The translations under genes and the position numbers were made by a program. Below, piece by piece: positions 1 through 8,400 of a stretch of 26,987 nt of DNA. The stretch is from the NCBI GenBank assembly GCA_964531285.1, contig CAZHDI010000043.1, positions 1 through 26,987 of the forward strand. Reading direction: 5' to 3'. The notes below the pieces were generated by a model. That model ran no database searches. It was not told the origin of the DNA and worked only from the letters and a program-made list of their open reading frames with translations. The number at the start of each line of letters is the position of its first letter. The stretch's first letter is position 1. This DNA is from CAZHDI01 sp964531285 (GTDB lineage: Bacteria; Pseudomonadota; Alphaproteobacteria; JAJFIK01).

Positions 1-631
1 TCAGCCACAGGTCCACATACCATTCCGGCTCGGCATATTCCTTGGATTGGGTGGCGCCCAGGACATAGCCGGTCGCGGCGAGAACGATGAACAGCTGATA
101 GCCCCAGAACACGAACCAGGGGGCGATGTCGCCGGCAAGGCGCGCCCGGGTCGTCCGCTGAACGACGTAAAAGGACGTGGTCAGAAGAACCGAGCCGCCA
201 AAGGCGAAGATCACCGCGGAGGTGTGCAGCGGGCGCAACCGCCCGAAGGTGGTCCAAGGCAGATTGAAATTGAGTTCGGGCCAGGCCATTTGCAGCGCGA
301 TGACCACGCCGACCAGCATGCCGACAATGCCCCAGAACATCGACATGATCACGCCGACCTTGACGATGTTCATGTTGTAGCGGCCCGCATCCCGGACATC
401 CTGCCCGTGCCCGGCGATCCGCCCGCCATTGTGGATAAAGAGGCCGAACAGCGCGGCTGCGCCTGCGGCGGCGAAGATCCCGCCATGAACGCGCATGACG
501 AATTCATGCCCGTACGCCGTGACATAGAGGCCCCAGACCGACCCCAGAATGATCAGAACGGTCAGGATGACCGTCGTTAAGAGCCAATAGGCGGAGCCGG
601 TCTGGCCGCCGCCCGCGTGTCCCATGCTCAT
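1..631 (-). CDS. ccoN: cbb3-type cytochrome c oxidase subunit I, N-terminal part (runs off left edge)
   Basis: Catalytic heme-copper subunit of the high-affinity cbb3 terminal oxidase in the inner membrane. The first 210 codons are present. A hydrophobic N-terminal extension of about 70 residues leads into the typical CcoN core. There GRLRPLHTSAVIFAFGGS contains a low-spin heme ligand histidine (about H136), followed by TSFYVVQRT, the membrane stretch APWFVFWGYQLF and QSKEYAEPEWYVDLW. These segments are diagnostic of CcoN rather than of aa3 or NO-reductase subunits. I chose the ATG at 631; a second ATG at 625 is also possible, and the Shine-Dalgarno sequence is weak. The gene lies downstream of hemN on the same strand but has its own 186-bp upstream region with an FNR-like site. 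The remaining ccoOQP genes would be expected to the left of the window. Confidence 0.94.
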   Translation of the reverse strand, partial: MSMGHAGGGQTGSAYWLLTTVILTVLIILGSVWGLYVTAYGHEFVMRVHGGIFAAAGAAALFGLFIHNGGRIAGHGQDVRDAGRYNMNIVKVGVIMSMFWGIVGMLVGVVIALQMAWPELNFNLPWTTFGRLRPLHTSAVIFAFGGSVLLTTSFYVVQRTTRARLAGDIAPWFVFWGYQLFIVLAATGYVLGATQSKEYAEPEWYVDLWL

Positions 632-711
632 GGTTCTCAGTCCTTATCGCTCGCCCCCGCCCGGATGGGCGGTACAGCCAGAAGGACTAAGGGAGGCGGG
701 ACCCGGCGGCT

Positions 712-725
712 TTGACCTATCTCAA
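712..725 (-). promoter_or_regulatory. FNR/FnrL-like box upstream of ccoN
   Basis: The plus strand reads TTGACctatCTCAA. The core TTGA-N6-TCAA is intact, and 8 of 10 positions match the FNR consensus TTGAT-N4-ATCAA. It lies 81-94 bp before the ccoN ATG. If FNR acted at -41.5, transcription would start near 677. cbb3 operons are classic FNR/FnrL targets, which supports the call; occupancy is inferred. Confidence 0.6.
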
Positions 726-744
726 GCGCCGATTTTGTTGAGGA

Positions 745-768
745 CGGTGTGGGTTAGAGGCCACACCG
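745..768 (-). promoter_or_regulatory. Palindrome CGGTGTGG-N8-CCACACCG: PpsR/CrtJ-like box or hemN terminator hairpin
   Basis: A perfect 8-bp inverted repeat with an 8-nt centre lies between the hemN stop and ccoN. It contains TGT-N12-ACA (748-765), the spacing of the PpsR/CrtJ operator. It could instead be a transcript-end hairpin for hemN, but no T-run follows on the minus strand. The FNR-like site is 20 bp further toward ccoN. Confidence 0.4.
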
Positions 769-817
769 CTGCACCGCACCATTCCGTAGCGGCAAGGCCT
801 GTGTCGCGGTGCCGGCG

Positions 818-2167
818 TCAAACCGCGACGGAATGACGCACTTGGGCAGCGGCCCGATAGGTATCGAAACAGGCCGCAACGACCCGCACGACCGGACGGC
901 CCCGATCGGTCACGCAAATCCGGGCCCCGTCCAGAGTGATCAGCCCGTCGGCCGCCAGATTGAGCAACTCATCCCGGGCATCGAACCACCAGGTCGCGGA
1001 CGCTCCGAACCGCCGGCCGGCTTCAGCCAGATCGATGGCGTGGTCGCACATCAGGCGTTCAATGACATGGGCCCGCAGACGATCCTCAACGCTCAGGCCA
1101 TGGCCTTTGGCCACCGGCAATGTGCCGGCCTCCACGGCCCGGGTCCATGCGCCGGTCTCGGACAGATTTTGCACGAACCCGTGCGGCGTCCGGCCAATCG
1201 ACGTGGCGCCGAGCGGAATGAGCGTTTCCGCCGTGTCCGTCGTATAGCCCTGAAAGTTGCGATGCAGCCGTCCTTCCCGGGCCGCCTGGGCCAGCGGGTC
1301 ATCGGGCAGCGCAAAGTGATCGAGCCCGATGGCTTCATACCCTGCCGCGATCAACGCGGATTGAGCCGCCTCGGCCTGCGCGCTGCGCTCCATGGCCCCG
1401 GGCAAGGCTTCCTCGTCAATCATGCGCTGCTTCTTCGCCATCCACGGCACATGGGCATAGCCGAACAGCGCCAGGCGGTCGGGCCGCAGATCGGCACAGG
1501 TCTCGACCGTCTTGATCAATGAGGGAACGGTCTGATGGGGCAACCCGTAGATCAGGTCGAAATTGATCGCCGTCACGCCGTTCTCGCGCAGATCGCCCAC
1601 CGCCCGCGCCACCATGTCGGGGGGCTGAATGCGGTTGATCGCCGCCTGCACCTTGGGGTCGAATTCCTGAATACCGAAGCTGGCCCGGGTAAACCCAAGC
1701 GCGCCGATCCGCTGGGCCATCTCCGGTGTCATGGTGCGCGGGTCGCCTTCGATGGCCAGTTCGGCATGGGGCAAAATCGTAAAGCGCTGATGCAGCGCCT
1801 CCATGACACGCGCCAGATCGTCCGGCTCCAGGGCCGTCGGCGTGCCACCGCCGAAATGCAGATGATCGACTGCAAGACGGCCCGGCAGCGCGGCCCGCAC
1901 CAGATCGATCTCCCGCAGAAGCGTGTCCACATAGGCGGCGACCGGCTCATACCGGTTCGCCAGCTTCATGTTGCACCCGCAATACCAGCATAGTTGACGG
2001 CAGAAGGGCACATGCACATAAAGAGAAACCGGCGTATACAGATCGAGCGCGTCAAGCCAGGACCGGTAGACCGCTTCCGGAAACGCCGTCTGGAAATGCG
2101 GCACGGTCGGATAGCTCGTGTAACGCGGTACGGCCACCCGTGCGTATTTCGCCAGAACGGGGTCCAT
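818..2167 (-). CDS. hemN: Oxygen-independent coproporphyrinogen III oxidase (radical SAM)
   Basis: Cytoplasmic enzyme that decarboxylates coproporphyrinogen III to protoporphyrinogen IX without O2, using a 4Fe-4S cluster and S-adenosylmethionine. The 449-residue protein has the usual HemN length. It begins with YTSYPT, then HVPFCRQLCWYCGC supplies the cluster cysteines C56, C60 and C63 plus the family-typical C65. HFGGGTPT, FDLIYGLPHQT and GYAHVPWM follow in family order. The C-terminal HemN domain (GLSVEDRLRAHVIERLMCD) is present, which argues for true HemN over HemW. I chose the ATG at 2167, behind a GAAAGGG Shine-Dalgarno; an upstream start would overlap bchJ. The stop of bchJ is 14 bp upstream, so the gene probably belongs to the bchE-bchJ-hemN operon. 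It supplies protoporphyrin for heme and bacteriochlorophyll under low oxygen. Confidence 0.96.
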   Translation of the reverse strand: MDPVLAKYARVAVPRYTSYPTVPHFQTAFPEAVYRSWLDALDLYTPVSLYVHVPFCRQLCWYCGCNMKLANRYEPVAAYVDTLLREIDLVRAALPGRLAVDHLHFGGGTPTALEPDDLARVMEALHQRFTILPHAELAIEGDPRTMTPEMAQRIGALGFTRASFGIQEFDPKVQAAINRIQPPDMVARAVGDLRENGVTAINFDLIYGLPHQTVPSLIKTVETCADLRPDRLALFGYAHVPWMAKKQRMIDEEALPGAMERSAQAEAAQSALIAAGYEAIGLDHFALPDDPLAQAAREGRLHRNFQGYTTDTAETLIPLGATSIGRTPHGFVQNLSETGAWTRAVEAGTLPVAKGHGLSVEDRLRAHVIERLMCDHAIDLAEAGRRFGASATWWFDARDELLNLAADGLITLDGARICVTDRGRPVVRVVAACFDTYRAAAQVRHSVAV

Positions 2168-2181
2168 GAGCTTACCCTTTC

Positions 2182-2817
2182 TCAGTGTTTGTCTTGGCCA
2201 TCCCGCAGGATGTCGAATCGGCAGGCGGGGGCGCCATCGTCGCAGCAAACGGTATGACGGACCTGCGCGCCGGGCATCACCAGCACGCTAAACATGCGCT
2301 TGAAAACGCCCCTATGCCAGGCACAGGTGCCGATGGCCAGCGGATTGTCTGCGATCTCGATACGAAATGGCCGCCCTGCGCCCACCGAGACCGTTCCGTG
2401 TCCGGCAAAGGTCCAGGCATGGCGCCTGATCGCCGACAGCAGCAACGGGCCGGAGAGCGGCGCCGGCAAAATCTTCAGTAAGCGCCGTACCGGCACCGGA
2501 ATCCGGTGCGCTATGATGTAATCCGCCGTCAAACGGCCTGCCTCGGTCAGCACCGTGCCCACATCGTCAGGGGAGCGTTGAGCGACCAGCGCACGGAACA
2601 GGTCGATAGCCACCCGCTCGTCAATCATCTCCGTTGGCGGATGATCGAGCAAAACGCCATGTCCGGCTGCCTCGAACACGGAGCGCGCCACGGATTCCGG
2701 ATAGGCCGCCCGCAACGCATGGCCAAGCTGAATCACCGCATTGGGACCGATCCGGGCGGGCCCGGCCCCAACGCCGTCTATACGGTGCGCCGGAAGGGAG
2801 TCGGCAATCGCGGTCAT
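2182..2817 (-). CDS. bchJ: BchJ, V4R-domain bacteriochlorophyll biosynthesis protein
   Basis: A 211-residue protein matching BchJ, annotated as bacteriochlorophyll 4-vinyl reductase. The family carries a V4R small-molecule-binding domain. Its C-terminal cysteine signature is visible as CCDDGAPACRFDILRDG. The N-terminal half has GPNAVIQLGHALR and the helical region typical of the family. In the literature the actual vinyl reduction is assigned to BciA/BciB, so BchJ may instead carry or channel tetrapyrrole intermediates. The ATG at 2817 lies 4 bp after the bchE stop, implying translational coupling; an earlier in-frame start at 2853 would overlap bchE. It sits between bchE and hemN, as expected for a pigment operon. 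Confidence 0.9.
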   Translation of the reverse strand: MTAIADSLPAHRIDGVGAGPARIGPNAVIQLGHALRAAYPESVARSVFEAAGHGVLLDHPPTEMIDERVAIDLFRALVAQRSPDDVGTVLTEAGRLTADYIIAHRIPVPVRRLLKILPAPLSGPLLLSAIRRHAWTFAGHGTVSVGAGRPFRIEIADNPLAIGTCAWHRGVFKRMFSVLVMPGAQVRHTVCCDDGAPACRFDILRDGQDKH

Positions 2818-2821
2818 TGGA

Positions 2822-4483
2822 CTATTCCGCCGGAACGACCGGCTCGCGGGCAAATTCCGGCAATTGCTGCGTACCGCCGCCGCAGGCCTTTGCCGCCATA
2901 GCCGCCTTTTGATCGGCTTTGGCCGCCTTCACCTGATCGCGGACGGCCCGCATGCGCTCGGCCCGGTCGGACGCGGCTTGCCAGTCGTCGAGTTGAGCCG
3001 GCGCGATCTCCCGCGTTTCATCGAAATGGAAGTCCACCGTCTCCTTGGTCTGCGGCCCCCAATAGCCGACCTTGCCCAGGTCATAGAACGTGCGCTGAAC
3101 GCCGGCCTTAAGGAAAGCCTTCAGGCAACCCAGCAGATAGCGCCGCCGGAAACCGGTCCCGCGCCAGGGATAATGGAACAGGGCCTTGCGCATATAGAAA
3201 CGCCGGTAGTTGCGCATCACCCGGTCCAGAAGCTCGCCCCGGTCCATGGCTTCGGGCCGCATGATCGGCGTGACGAAATTGTATTTTGAGAAGTCGAAGA
3301 CCTCGACCTTATCGCCCAGTTCCTGAAACAGCGGCGTGAACGGCCAAGGCGTGTACATGGACCAGTTGGCGAGGTCCGGATCCCAGGCCCGCGCCATTTC
3401 ATAAGTTTCTTCGAGCGTTTCCGCGGTCTCGTTCTCAAGACCGACAATGAACTGTGCCTCGGTGAAAATATCCGCATTGCGCAGAAGCTCGATGGCGCGG
3501 CGGTTATCCTCGACCTTGGTTTCCTTGTTGAACCGGTCGAGCTTCAACTGCGCCGCCGCCTCGGTCCCAAGCGAGACATGGACCAGCCCCGCTTTGCGGT
3601 AAAGCGGCAAATAGTCTTCATCCCGCAGAATATCCGTCACCCGCGTATTGATGCCCCATTTGACCTTGTCGGGCAGGCCGCGCGCGATCAATTCCTCGCA
3701 GAATGCAACAAATTTCTTACGGTTGATGGTCGGTTCCTCGTCGGCAAGAATGAAAAACCCGACCTGATGATCCTCGACCAAGCGTTCGATCTCATCCACG
3801 ACCTTCTTGGGATCGCGGATGCGGTAATCGCGCCAGAACTTCCACTGGGAACAGAAGGAGCATGTGAACGGGCACCCCCGCGCCATGTTCGGGATCGCGA
3901 CCCGAACGCCGAGCGGCACATAGATGTATTTTTCCCATTCCAGAAGCGACCAATCCGGATTGATCGCGTCGATGTCCTTGACCGTCGGGGCGGCCTGGGT
4001 CGCAACGATCCGGTCCCCGTCCCGATACGCCAGCCCCTGGATTTCACCGCGCCGGGCCGGCCAACCGCCCTCATCGATCAGGCGTACAAGATTCTGGAAG
4101 ATCTCCTCGCCCTCGCCGCGCACGATCACATCGACCTGCGGCGCCTCGGACAGCACCTGCTTATACATGAACGTTGCATGGACCCCGCCCAACACGCGCA
4201 CGGCGTTCGGGCAGGCCTCCCGGGCAATCTCCAGCACCCGCTCCGCCGTATAAATGGACGGCGTGATGGCCGTGACGCCGACAATGTCCGGCTGGAGCGC
4301 TTTGAGGCGGGCGCCCAGATCCTCATCCTCGATGTGATTGGTCATCGCATCGATGAAATGGATGTCATCAAACCCCGCCGAGCGCAGGGCACCCGACAGA
4401 TACGCGACCCAGGCCGGCGGCCAGTTGCCGGCGATTTCGGCGCCGCCGGAATGATAGTTCGGATGGACGAGCACAACGCGCAT
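2822..4483 (-). CDS. bchE: Anaerobic Mg-protoporphyrin IX monomethyl ester cyclase (radical SAM, B12-binding)
   Basis: Forms the isocyclic E ring of bacteriochlorophyll without O2, converting Mg-protoporphyrin monomethyl ester to divinyl protochlorophyllide. The 553-residue protein starts with the BchE hallmark MRVVLVHPNYHSGGAEIAG and NWPPAWVAYL. An N-terminal cobalamin-binding domain follows (about residues 1-140, including VLGGVHATF and VRGEGEE). The radical-SAM core has GCPFTCSFCSQWKFW, giving cluster cysteines C204, C208 and C211. The last 30 residues are rich in Ala and Lys and contain CGGGTQQLPEF. I prefer the ATG at 4483, behind a GAGAGG Shine-Dalgarno, over an in-frame TTG two codons earlier. 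It is the first gene of the bchE-bchJ-hemN set and has FNR-like and PpsR-like sites just upstream, which fits an enzyme used only at low oxygen. Confidence 0.97.
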   Translation of the reverse strand: MRVVLVHPNYHSGGAEIAGNWPPAWVAYLSGALRSAGFDDIHFIDAMTNHIEDEDLGARLKALQPDIVGVTAITPSIYTAERVLEIAREACPNAVRVLGGVHATFMYKQVLSEAPQVDVIVRGEGEEIFQNLVRLIDEGGWPARRGEIQGLAYRDGDRIVATQAAPTVKDIDAINPDWSLLEWEKYIYVPLGVRVAIPNMARGCPFTCSFCSQWKFWRDYRIRDPKKVVDEIERLVEDHQVGFFILADEEPTINRKKFVAFCEELIARGLPDKVKWGINTRVTDILRDEDYLPLYRKAGLVHVSLGTEAAAQLKLDRFNKETKVEDNRRAIELLRNADIFTEAQFIVGLENETAETLEETYEMARAWDPDLANWSMYTPWPFTPLFQELGDKVEVFDFSKYNFVTPIMRPEAMDRGELLDRVMRNYRRFYMRKALFHYPWRGTGFRRRYLLGCLKAFLKAGVQRTFYDLGKVGYWGPQTKETVDFHFDETREIAPAQLDDWQAASDRAERMRAVRDQVKAAKADQKAAMAAKACGGGTQQLPEFAREPVVPAE

Positions 4484-4501
4484 GACCAAGCCCTCTCATA
4501 A

Positions 4502-4519
4502 TGTCAGGCTAGAGTGACA
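4502..4519 (-). promoter_or_regulatory. PpsR/CrtJ-like box upstream of bchE
   Basis: The sequence TGTCAGGCTAGAGTGACA is TGT-N12-ACA with the palindrome extended to TGTCA/TGACA, the operator form of the aerobic photosynthesis repressor PpsR/CrtJ. It ends 19 bp before the bchE ATG. If the neighbouring FNR-like box acts at -41.5, it would cover the -10 region and start site. Binding is inferred from the motif and the target gene. Confidence 0.62.
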
Positions 4520-4539
4520 CTGAGACGGCGGTGTTGTGA

Positions 4540-4553
4540 TTGACACAGATCAA
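4540..4553 (-). promoter_or_regulatory. FNR/FnrL-like box upstream of bchE
   Basis: The plus strand reads TTGACacagATCAA, 9 of 10 matches to TTGAT-N4-ATCAA. It is 57-70 bp before the bchE ATG. A class II position (-41.5) would put the start site near 4505, about 21 nt before the ATG. FnrL activation of oxygen-independent bch and hem genes is known in purple bacteria. Confidence 0.72.
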
Positions 4554-4587
4554 GGGTCTTAAACAGATCGGCGGAGCACGCGCGCGG

Positions 4588-5352
4588 CTAGACCTCAACC
4601 CACATGAGCCGCCATATAAAGAGCGACCAAAGAACCGTTGCTGAAATCAGAAGGAAGAGCCCAAACACGATCCGTGTGCGCAGCTTGGTACGAGGCGACA
4701 CGGCAGCAGCGATCCACGCCACGGCGAGGACGAGCCAGAAAAATGCCAAACCAGATGCTGCCATACGGAGCATCGCCATCCCCGGCGGCGCCATTGCTGT
4801 GTCGGGCGATGCGGCGTCGCCTGCTTGCAGCGCCAGAACCGTTGATAGCGCCATGCCCGCGAGGATCCCCAGAGCCGCTGCGCTGAAGGCAAAACTTGTC
4901 AGCCGTAAAATACCGGCTGCGCCTTCTTGAGGTTTGAGGGCTCTGGGACGACTGATCCCGGCCCCGACGACAATGAGAAAAGTCAGGACACCGATCCCAA
5001 GAATCACGCGGTGGACATCGCGCCGGTCCAGTACGCCGACACGCTCGAACGACGCGTTGTGCATATGGAGATAATGTGTCCCCGAAAGCGTGGCGTCCGG
5101 ATCAGCGTGGCGCGCTGTTGCACGATCGGCAACGCCATGGCCCTTGGACAGTCGGACGGCACCGTCGGCCGCCAGAGCCACGACGAGCCCGGGCACATCA
5201 TCGGGCGGCACCGAAGCTGCGACCGCGTCATCCAGGACGCGTTCGATCTCGGTCGACGATACCGAAGAAGCGCCCGCAGCGGACCATGAAGGAGTGGCAT
5301 GCGCGGCCACGACCATGATGATGGCCAAGCTCCAGGCGAAAATATACCGCAG
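4588..5352 (-). pseudogene. Serine beta-lactamase-like hydrolase remnant: catalytic core deleted, C-terminal membrane domain kept
   Basis: The reading frame begins with a signal-peptide-like stretch (RYIFAWSLAIIMVVAAHA). Next come about 50 residues resembling the start of class C beta-lactamase/DD-peptidase-type serine hydrolases (DVPGLVVALAADGAVRLSKG, GVADRATARHADPD). Where the catalytic SxxK region should follow, the sequence jumps to HYLHMHNASFERV and then four membrane segments, as in family members with a C-terminal membrane domain. No SxxK or YxN motif is visible, so hydrolase activity is very unlikely. A strong GAAGGAGGG Shine-Dalgarno is followed, 5 nt on, only by CTG at 5352. The first usual start is TTG at 5328, about 29 nt after the Shine-Dalgarno and inside the signal peptide. 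The frame is still open over 254 codons, so the deletion may be recent, or a membrane protein may still be made. Confidence 0.62.
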
Positions 5353-5477
5353 AGCGCCCTCCTTCGGCTCCGATGGAGAGGCAGACTACCATAGGCGTAC
5401 CAACGCCGGAGCGCATTTGCGACGGCTGGTGAGAGGCTCAAGCCTCAATCAGCGGGCCCATTGAAAGGACACGGCAA

Positions 5478-8400
5478 TCAGACGAGCATGAAGTCGTCCT
5501 GATCCCAGGGGAGCCCGGTGTTGTCGATGACATCGACATTCATGCCGAAGAACTCGGTCTCGCCCGCACCGATGGTCTGGGTGTAGGACAGCGGCGTGAA
5601 CAGCAGATCTTCCCCATCGACGACCGACACTTCAGCCCGGTAGACCTTGGTGAAATCCAGATTGGCGGCCACACCCGGGTCAAGATCGATCTTGACCGCC
5701 CAACCGGTTATCGCCTCATCGCCGGTATTGGTGAGATAGACATCCTGCCGGCCGCCATAAAGCCAGTCGAAGAAATCCGACGCATCGAGAACAAGCGTGG
5801 CGGCTTCGGGGTCCGGCTCCTGCGGATCATCCGTACCGGCCGCGGTGACCGTGATGCTCACGCTGGCCGTATCTTCACCACCATTGCCGTCGCTGAGCTT
5901 ATACGTGAAAGAGTCCGTTCCCACATAATCCGTATTCGGCATGTAAATGAAGCGATCATCGGCCGGCGAAGCCGTTCCCCGGCCATCGATACTCACGACG
6001 CCGTTGGACGGCCCCGACTGCAGCGCAATGCCGAGGGCATCGCCATCCTTATCGCTGTCATTGGCCCGGACATCGATGGTCACACTCGTATTTTCGTCCG
6101 TACCGGCAACATCATTCACGGCGTTCGGATCGTCATTCTCCGGCAGGACTGTGACTGTCACGGTCGCCGTATCGACACCGCCTTGGCCGTCGGCGATCCG
6201 ATAGGTGAAGCTGTCGCCGCCCGTATAGTCCGCATCGGGCGTGTAAACAATGACATCGTCAGCCGTGGCCGGCGTGCCGTTCGTGTCCACGGCGGCGGTC
6301 CCATGCGCAGGTCCCACGAAAACCGTGAGCGTCAAGGTATCGCCGTCCGCATCCGTGTCATTGTTGAGAACGTCTATCGCGACCTGCCCATCCTCCGCTA
6401 CGGTTCCCGTATCATTACCCGCAACCGGCGCCGTATTCGGCGGCGGTGTATCGTCCGCACCTGAACCGTCATCGGAGGACCCGTCGCCATCGGATCCGAA
6501 AAGGCCGAAGGCGTCAGGCGTCCAGGAGAAGCCGGTATTGTCCAGCACATCGACATTGAAGCCGAAAAAATCGGTCTCGCCCGGCGCGATTGCCGGCGAG
6601 AAGGCCAGCGGCGTGAACAGAACATCTTCATTGTTCAGCACGGTAAGCTCGGCGCGGTAGACCTTGTAGAAATCGAGATTGGCCAACTCACCCGGCGACA
6701 GATCCAACAGGATCGCCCAATCGGCGATGGTCTGATCCGATGTGTTGGTGAGATACACGTCCTGACGCCCGCCATTGCGCCAATCGAAAAAGTCCGTCGC
6801 GTCCACGACCAAGGCGCCATCGGGCACGGGATCGCCGGTGTCGACCGGATCGTCATCGACAACGACCGGATCGTCGCTGGCTGCCGTGACATCGATGGTG
6901 ACCGTGGCGCTATCCGTCCCGCCATTGCCGTCGCTCACCCTATAGGTGAAACTGTCCGCCCCAGTATAATCGGCATTCGGCGTATAGACGATGATGTCGT
7001 CATCGGTATTGCCGGTGTTCCGGGTATCGACCTGAGCCGCGCCATGGGACGGACCGGTTAAGACCGCAAGCGACAAGGGATCGCTGTCCGGGTCGCTGTC
7101 ATTTGCCTTAACGTCTATATCGACGCTGGTATTTTCCTCGACGCTGGCGCTGTCGTTTATCGCGATGGGATCGGCATTCTCCGCAGGCGGATCCTGATCC
7201 CCATCGCCCGCCTCGGCACCATCGGGACCGGCTTGGAAATTGCTCTCCACCTCACCGGCATCAAGAGCCCGGTCATAGACGGCCACAAGCTCATAGGTAC
7301 CCGTCCAGGGCCGGCTTGAATCCAGCTCATTGCCGAGCGCGAACCCGTAAGTGCCGTTCCAGTTATCGAGCGTACCCCCGATGAACTGCGTGCTGACGAG
7401 AGTGTTGTCCACGTAAAGCCGGGCCAAGCCAGACGCATCGCGGGTGTAGACCACATGGCTGAGCGAGCCGTCGACGGCGCTGCCCGGCGAGATCACGGAA
7501 GGAAAGGAGCCGTTTTCGCCGGTCGTGGTCGTCCGCAGGCGGACCTCGAAGTCGTCGCCCTGCTGACCCAGGGTGAAGTTCCGCGTAAACGGATCGTTCG
7601 ACAGGCTCACAATGCGGGCCGGACCGGTCTGATTGGTGTTGTCGGTCTCGACCCAGGCCTCGATGGTGATCGCATCCGATGCCGGAATGGCGGCATTCAG
7701 CTTCGACGCGGCACCGTTAGACGCGATGGTGACCGGCGCGTCGATAGTGAGCGACCCGTCATCCAGGGTCACCTTGCTCATATCACTGATGAACAAATCG
7801 ACCGGCGCCCCGACACCCGACACATCGTCTACGATGTTCGGCGTGTCGTCGGCCTCGAAGGTGTACAGCGTCAAGAGGCCGTCCGTGACCCGCTCTGCGT
7901 TGCCGGTTTGGCCGCCATCATCGCCGCCGGTGCCGCCATCATCGCCGCCGTCACTGGGATCGTCGCCGCCGGTGCCGCCATCATTCGGCGGTGCATCCGG
8001 CAGGGTGCCGTCTTCATCGACGATGGCGTCGCCCGTCACCTCGAAATAATCGACCTTGCCGACATAACCGGGAGGCACCTGACCGGGCTGCGCATTGGTC
8101 CCGGCGAACAGGCCGGCCTCATTGACGGTCATGCTATGCGCAAGGCTCATGGCGGTGGTCCAGGCCTCGCCATCGGACGAGTGCTTGAAGGTCCAGCCAT
8201 TGCCCTCCCGGGTCACCTGCAGATACCGCAGGTCCTCGGGGTCTTGAAACACTTTGAACAGGCGATAGACCGTCGAGCCGCCGGTGGTGACGCCGACAAT
8301 GAGCACCTGCCCGATCGTCGTATAGGCGGTATCGAACCGGATGAAATTCCAATCGTCCTGAACGATCAGGAGGCCATGTTCCTGATACACCTGCTGGGGA

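Noticed and set aside
4531..4546. Second PpsR box GTGT-N8-ACAC upstream of bchE
   Set aside because: The TGT to ACA spacing is 8, not 12, and it overlaps the FNR-like site, so it is not counted as a second operator.
7911..7990. CRISPR-like repeat array
   Set aside because: The units are short, in frame and without unique spacers; they encode a Gly/Asp linker.
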